From Asaia prunellae JCM 25354 (GTDB lineage: Bacteria; Pseudomonadota; Alphaproteobacteria; Acetobacterales; Acetobacteraceae): a stretch of 64,000 bases of DNA. Under the pieces are notes generated by a model, which was not told where the DNA came from, searched no databases, and saw nothing but the letters and a program-made list of their open reading frames with translations. This document shows, one piece after another, positions 61,840 to 64,000 of the stretch (within the stretch, counting starts at the first letter, position 1; every line of letters starts with the position of its first letter). Location of the stretch: contig NZ_BAJV01000001.1 in the NCBI RefSeq assembly GCF_000613885.1, positions 124,001 to 188,000 of the forward strand, in the 5' to 3' direction. Both the position numbers and the translations under genes were made by a program.

Positions 61840-62945
61840 ATGATGAAAAGCCTTCTCGCTCTCACCACACTCTCGCTTGTCAGTATTCCTCTCACCCCCC
61901 CTGTGGTGGCACAGGCTGCTGAAACGGCCCCTGCGGCAGCCAAGATCCCGGTACGCGTCGTAGTCGTTACGACCTTCGAAATCGGCAAGGATACAGGCGA
62001 CACACCGGGTGAATACCAGAACTGGATCGAGAAATTTCCCCTCGCCCAGACCCTCCCTGCTCCGGGGACTGATCATGGCGTGATGCACTACAATCCTGAT
62101 CTGCAGGTTCTGGCAATCGCCAGCGGTGAAGGTCCGGAGCATATGGCTTCTGCCATGACCGCCCTTGTTCTCGACCCACGTTTTGACCTTCGACACAGCT
62201 ATTTCGTGCTTGCCGGTATTGCCGGGATCAACCCCAATTTCGGGACAATCGGCGCGGCAGTCTGGGCACCACGCGTCATTAATGGTGGACTGGCCCATCT
62301 GATCGATCCACGTGAAATCCCCAAGGACTGGCCTGACGGTTTCACACCTGTGCAGGGTAGCCGCCCCGACGAAACGCCACGGCCGCCTCTGCATTCGCTC
62401 TCCGGTGACATGATGTATACGCTCAACCCCGGACTGACACGCTGGGCCTTCGATCTTACCAGATCCATCACCCTGCCTGACAGCGAAGGCATGAAACAGA
62501 GCCGGGCGCGCTACCGTGCTACGCCCCGGCGCTGAAGCCTCCTGTTGTCATGATGGGGGATACCATTTCAGGTGAGACCTTCTGGGTTGGCAAGCTCATG
62601 AATCGCTGGGCTGAACGCTGGGTGCGCTACTGGACTGACAATCAGGGTGTCATGGCCACCACTGCCGAAGAGGATGTTGCATTCTGCCAGGCCCTCGCCC
62701 TCCAGGCCAAGGCCGGACGTGTGGATCCTGATCGTGCCCTCGTACTGCGGACTTCGAGCAATTTCGACATGCCCCCGCCGGGCCGGACTGCCGCGCAGCT
62801 CCTTGCTGATGAAGCCAATGAAAAAGGCTATTCAGCCTTCATTCCCTCGGTCAACGCTGCCTATCAGGTCGGCAGCGTCGTCGTGCGCGAGCTGGCAACA
62901 CACTGGGACCGCTACGAGAAGGTGATTCCTTCCACCGGAAAATAG
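61840..62945 (+). pseudogene. Purine nucleoside permease, frame broken by one base
   Basis: About 368 residues after repair, of the NUP (purine nucleoside permease) family. The signal peptide core is SLLALTTLSLVSIPLTPPVVAQA (two overlapping parts), followed by VVVVTTFEIGKDTGDTPGE near 50, VLAIASGEGPEHMASAMTAL near 100 and GIAGINPNFGTIG near 135. The first frame stops at 62535; one base added near 62517 joins YRAT to APALKPPVVMMGDT. The ATG is only fifteen bases past the deaminase stop, so they form one operon. Confidence 0.8.
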
Positions 62946-62996
62946 CAACAACAGAGCTTCGTTCCCCGTCTCCTTTCCGTTCCAATCCAGACCAGC

Positions 62997-63803
62997 CTAG
63001 CGGGACTGGCCGCGGAAGCGGGCCGGGGGCACGCCGAGCAATCGTGTAAATGCCTTGGCAAAGGCACTGAGAGACGCATAACCGGTCTCGACCGCAACAC
63101 GGGTCACGCTTTCTCCCTGGGCAAGAAGCGTCGCGGCATGAAAAAGCCGCGCCTGACTGATCCATTGCTGCCAGCTCATGCCGGTCTCCCGGTCAAAATG
63201 CCGCCGGAAACTTCGTTCCGACATACCTGCCTCCCGTAGTGCCATTGCGAGACTGGCCCTGCCGGGATCCAGCAAGGCGGCATCCATTGCGCGCTGGAGC
63301 GAAGGACGCGTCGCTTTCGGCAGCACGAATGCCTGTTTTTCCGCATTACCGATCACCTCCTGCACCATCAGGGCAAGGGTCTGGAAACAACTCCTGGCCA
63401 GAGGATCAGGATCAAGCGATCCCTCTGACCAACGCACAACGTGAAACAGCATTTCCTGAAGAACCGGTGACACCGGAAAAACGCAAATAGTCTCACAGCT
63501 CCCGACAACCACCTCGGCATCCAGGAACAGCGACAATCCGTCGAGATCACGGATCATGGTGCGATGACGTGTTCTGGCCGGAATCCATAACGCATGCCCG
63601 GCAGGAAGAAGATGACGCCCGTCCTGCCCCTCCACCTGCGTCGTACCTTTTCTGGCAAAAAGAATCTGATGATGCTGGTGGTCGTGCCATGCATAGAACA
63701 GGGCCTCATGCGACTCCCTGCGAGCCATTCCGATGCCCTGCAGGCGGTCAAGGCCATGGTCCTCGAGAGCCACCTTCGTTTCCTCGACTGTCAGAATTCT
63801 CAT
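62997..63803 (-). CDS. AraC-family regulator
   Basis: A 268-residue regulator with an N-terminal cupin sensor (HQHHQILFARKG near 42, LPAGHALWIPARTRH near 65) and two C-terminal helix-turn-helix motifs (SLAMALREAGMSERSFRRHF near 185; VTRVAVETGYASLSAFAKAF near 230). It belongs to the group with short cupin domains (YdeC/NimR-like). It converges on the purine operon and diverges from the gene at 63887; that gene is the likelier target. Confidence 0.82.
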   Translation of the reverse strand: MRILTVEETKVALEDHGLDRLQGIGMARRESHEALFYAWHDHQHHQILFARKGTTQVEGQDGRHLLPAGHALWIPARTRHRTMIRDLDGLSLFLDAEVVVGSCETICVFPVSPVLQEMLFHVVRWSEGSLDPDPLARSCFQTLALMVQEVIGNAEKQAFVLPKATRPSLQRAMDAALLDPGRASLAMALREAGMSERSFRRHFDRETGMSWQQWISQARLFHAATLLAQGESVTRVAVETGYASLSAFAKAFTRLLGVPPARFRGQSR

Positions 63804-63886
63804 CTGGCCGTTATCCGCTCTTTTTTGACCGACCCGCGTCAGACGGCCATCTCTTTCCCTCCTATCCTGCGCGTATCAGGAAAGGA

Positions 63887-64000
63887 ATGAGCATGACGTC
63901 TACCCATGATAACCGGATCATCACACAGTTCACCCGCTGGGCAGCATGTTTTGCCGCACTGCCGATCCATGCTGAGGCCGAGAGCATGGCCATGACTGTT
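63887..64000 (+). CDS. Start of a probable SAM-dependent methyltransferase
   Basis: Only 38 codons are inside the window. NRIITQFTRWAACFAALPIHAE resembles the N-terminal helix of UbiE/type 11 methyltransferases (…QF…A..F…. IH). AGGAAAGGA precedes the ATG. An ATG two codons in is also possible. Confidence 0.5.
   Translation, partial: MSMTSTHDNRIITQFTRWAACFAALPIHAEAESMAMTV

Overview
The window reads as chromosomal DNA of an acetic acid bacterium (Acetobacteraceae). The basis is the alphaproteobacterial gene style, moderately high GC, acidic-habitat sugar and purine scavenging, and a GTP-type PEP carboxykinase beside a malic enzyme-fumarase pair. An Asaia-like genus is my guess, not something the sequence proves. 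No rRNA, canonical tRNA, CRISPR array or intact insertion sequence was seen.

Layout. 0-2.5 kb: ornithine decarboxylase and an exported P1-family aminopeptidase. 2.5-8.8 kb: a complete non-phosphorylating L-fucose pathway (dehydratase, fucose dehydrogenase, permease, diketo-acid hydrolase, 2-keto-3-deoxyfuconate dehydrogenase, lactonase) divergent from a mutarotase. 9-12 kb: malic enzyme and fumarase. 12.1-13.7 kb: an AT-rich island bordered by a perfect 21-bp inverted repeat and a decayed copy of a serine carboxypeptidase gene. 13.7-17 kb: PEP carboxykinase and a LysR regulator with two helix-turn-helix domains. 17-22.6 kb: the glycine-betaine module betT/betI/betB/betA. 22.6-27.2 kb: two outer-membrane barrels and the S10 carboxypeptidase. 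27.2-32.8 kb: an acetaldehyde dehydrogenase and an RNA-repair-type locus. 32.8-33.6 kb: a nitrilase-family amidase. 34-47.8 kb: N-acetylglucosamine and glycoside use (GH3, GlcNAc kinase, nagB, GH20, cutC, NagC-like ROK, transporter, nagA, OprB porin). 47.8-63 kb: purine salvage (adenine deaminase, xdhA/B/C, exported adenosine deaminase, nucleoside permease), with a halogenase-like flavoenzyme, feoA/feoB and HU between them. 63-64 kb: an AraC regulator and the start of a probable methyltransferase.

The most exciting part is 28.98-32.8 kb. A Ro60/Rsr (TROVE) gene is followed, six bases after its stop codon, by an array of four structured RNAs. By hand folding they share one architecture: lower stem, internal loop with 5' ATGC and 3' C(T)TTG, upper stem, and apical loop beginning TACA. 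The fourth carries what looks like a circularly permuted tRNA: T-arm, short anticodon arm, tetraloop-closed acceptor, and a D-loop opened onto the Y-RNA stem. Divergent from rsr is rtcR. Its AAA+ module has lost both the sigma-54 contact motif (GAFTGA position reads NVTGLA) and the Walker B glutamate. No rtcA or rtcB lies in the window.

A caution for the whole window: at least seventeen single-base frameshifts break twelve otherwise well-conserved genes. Nearly all look like a lost base, often in a short homopolymer. I read most of them as probable sequencing errors, and those genes are listed as pseudogenes only because the frame is broken as given.
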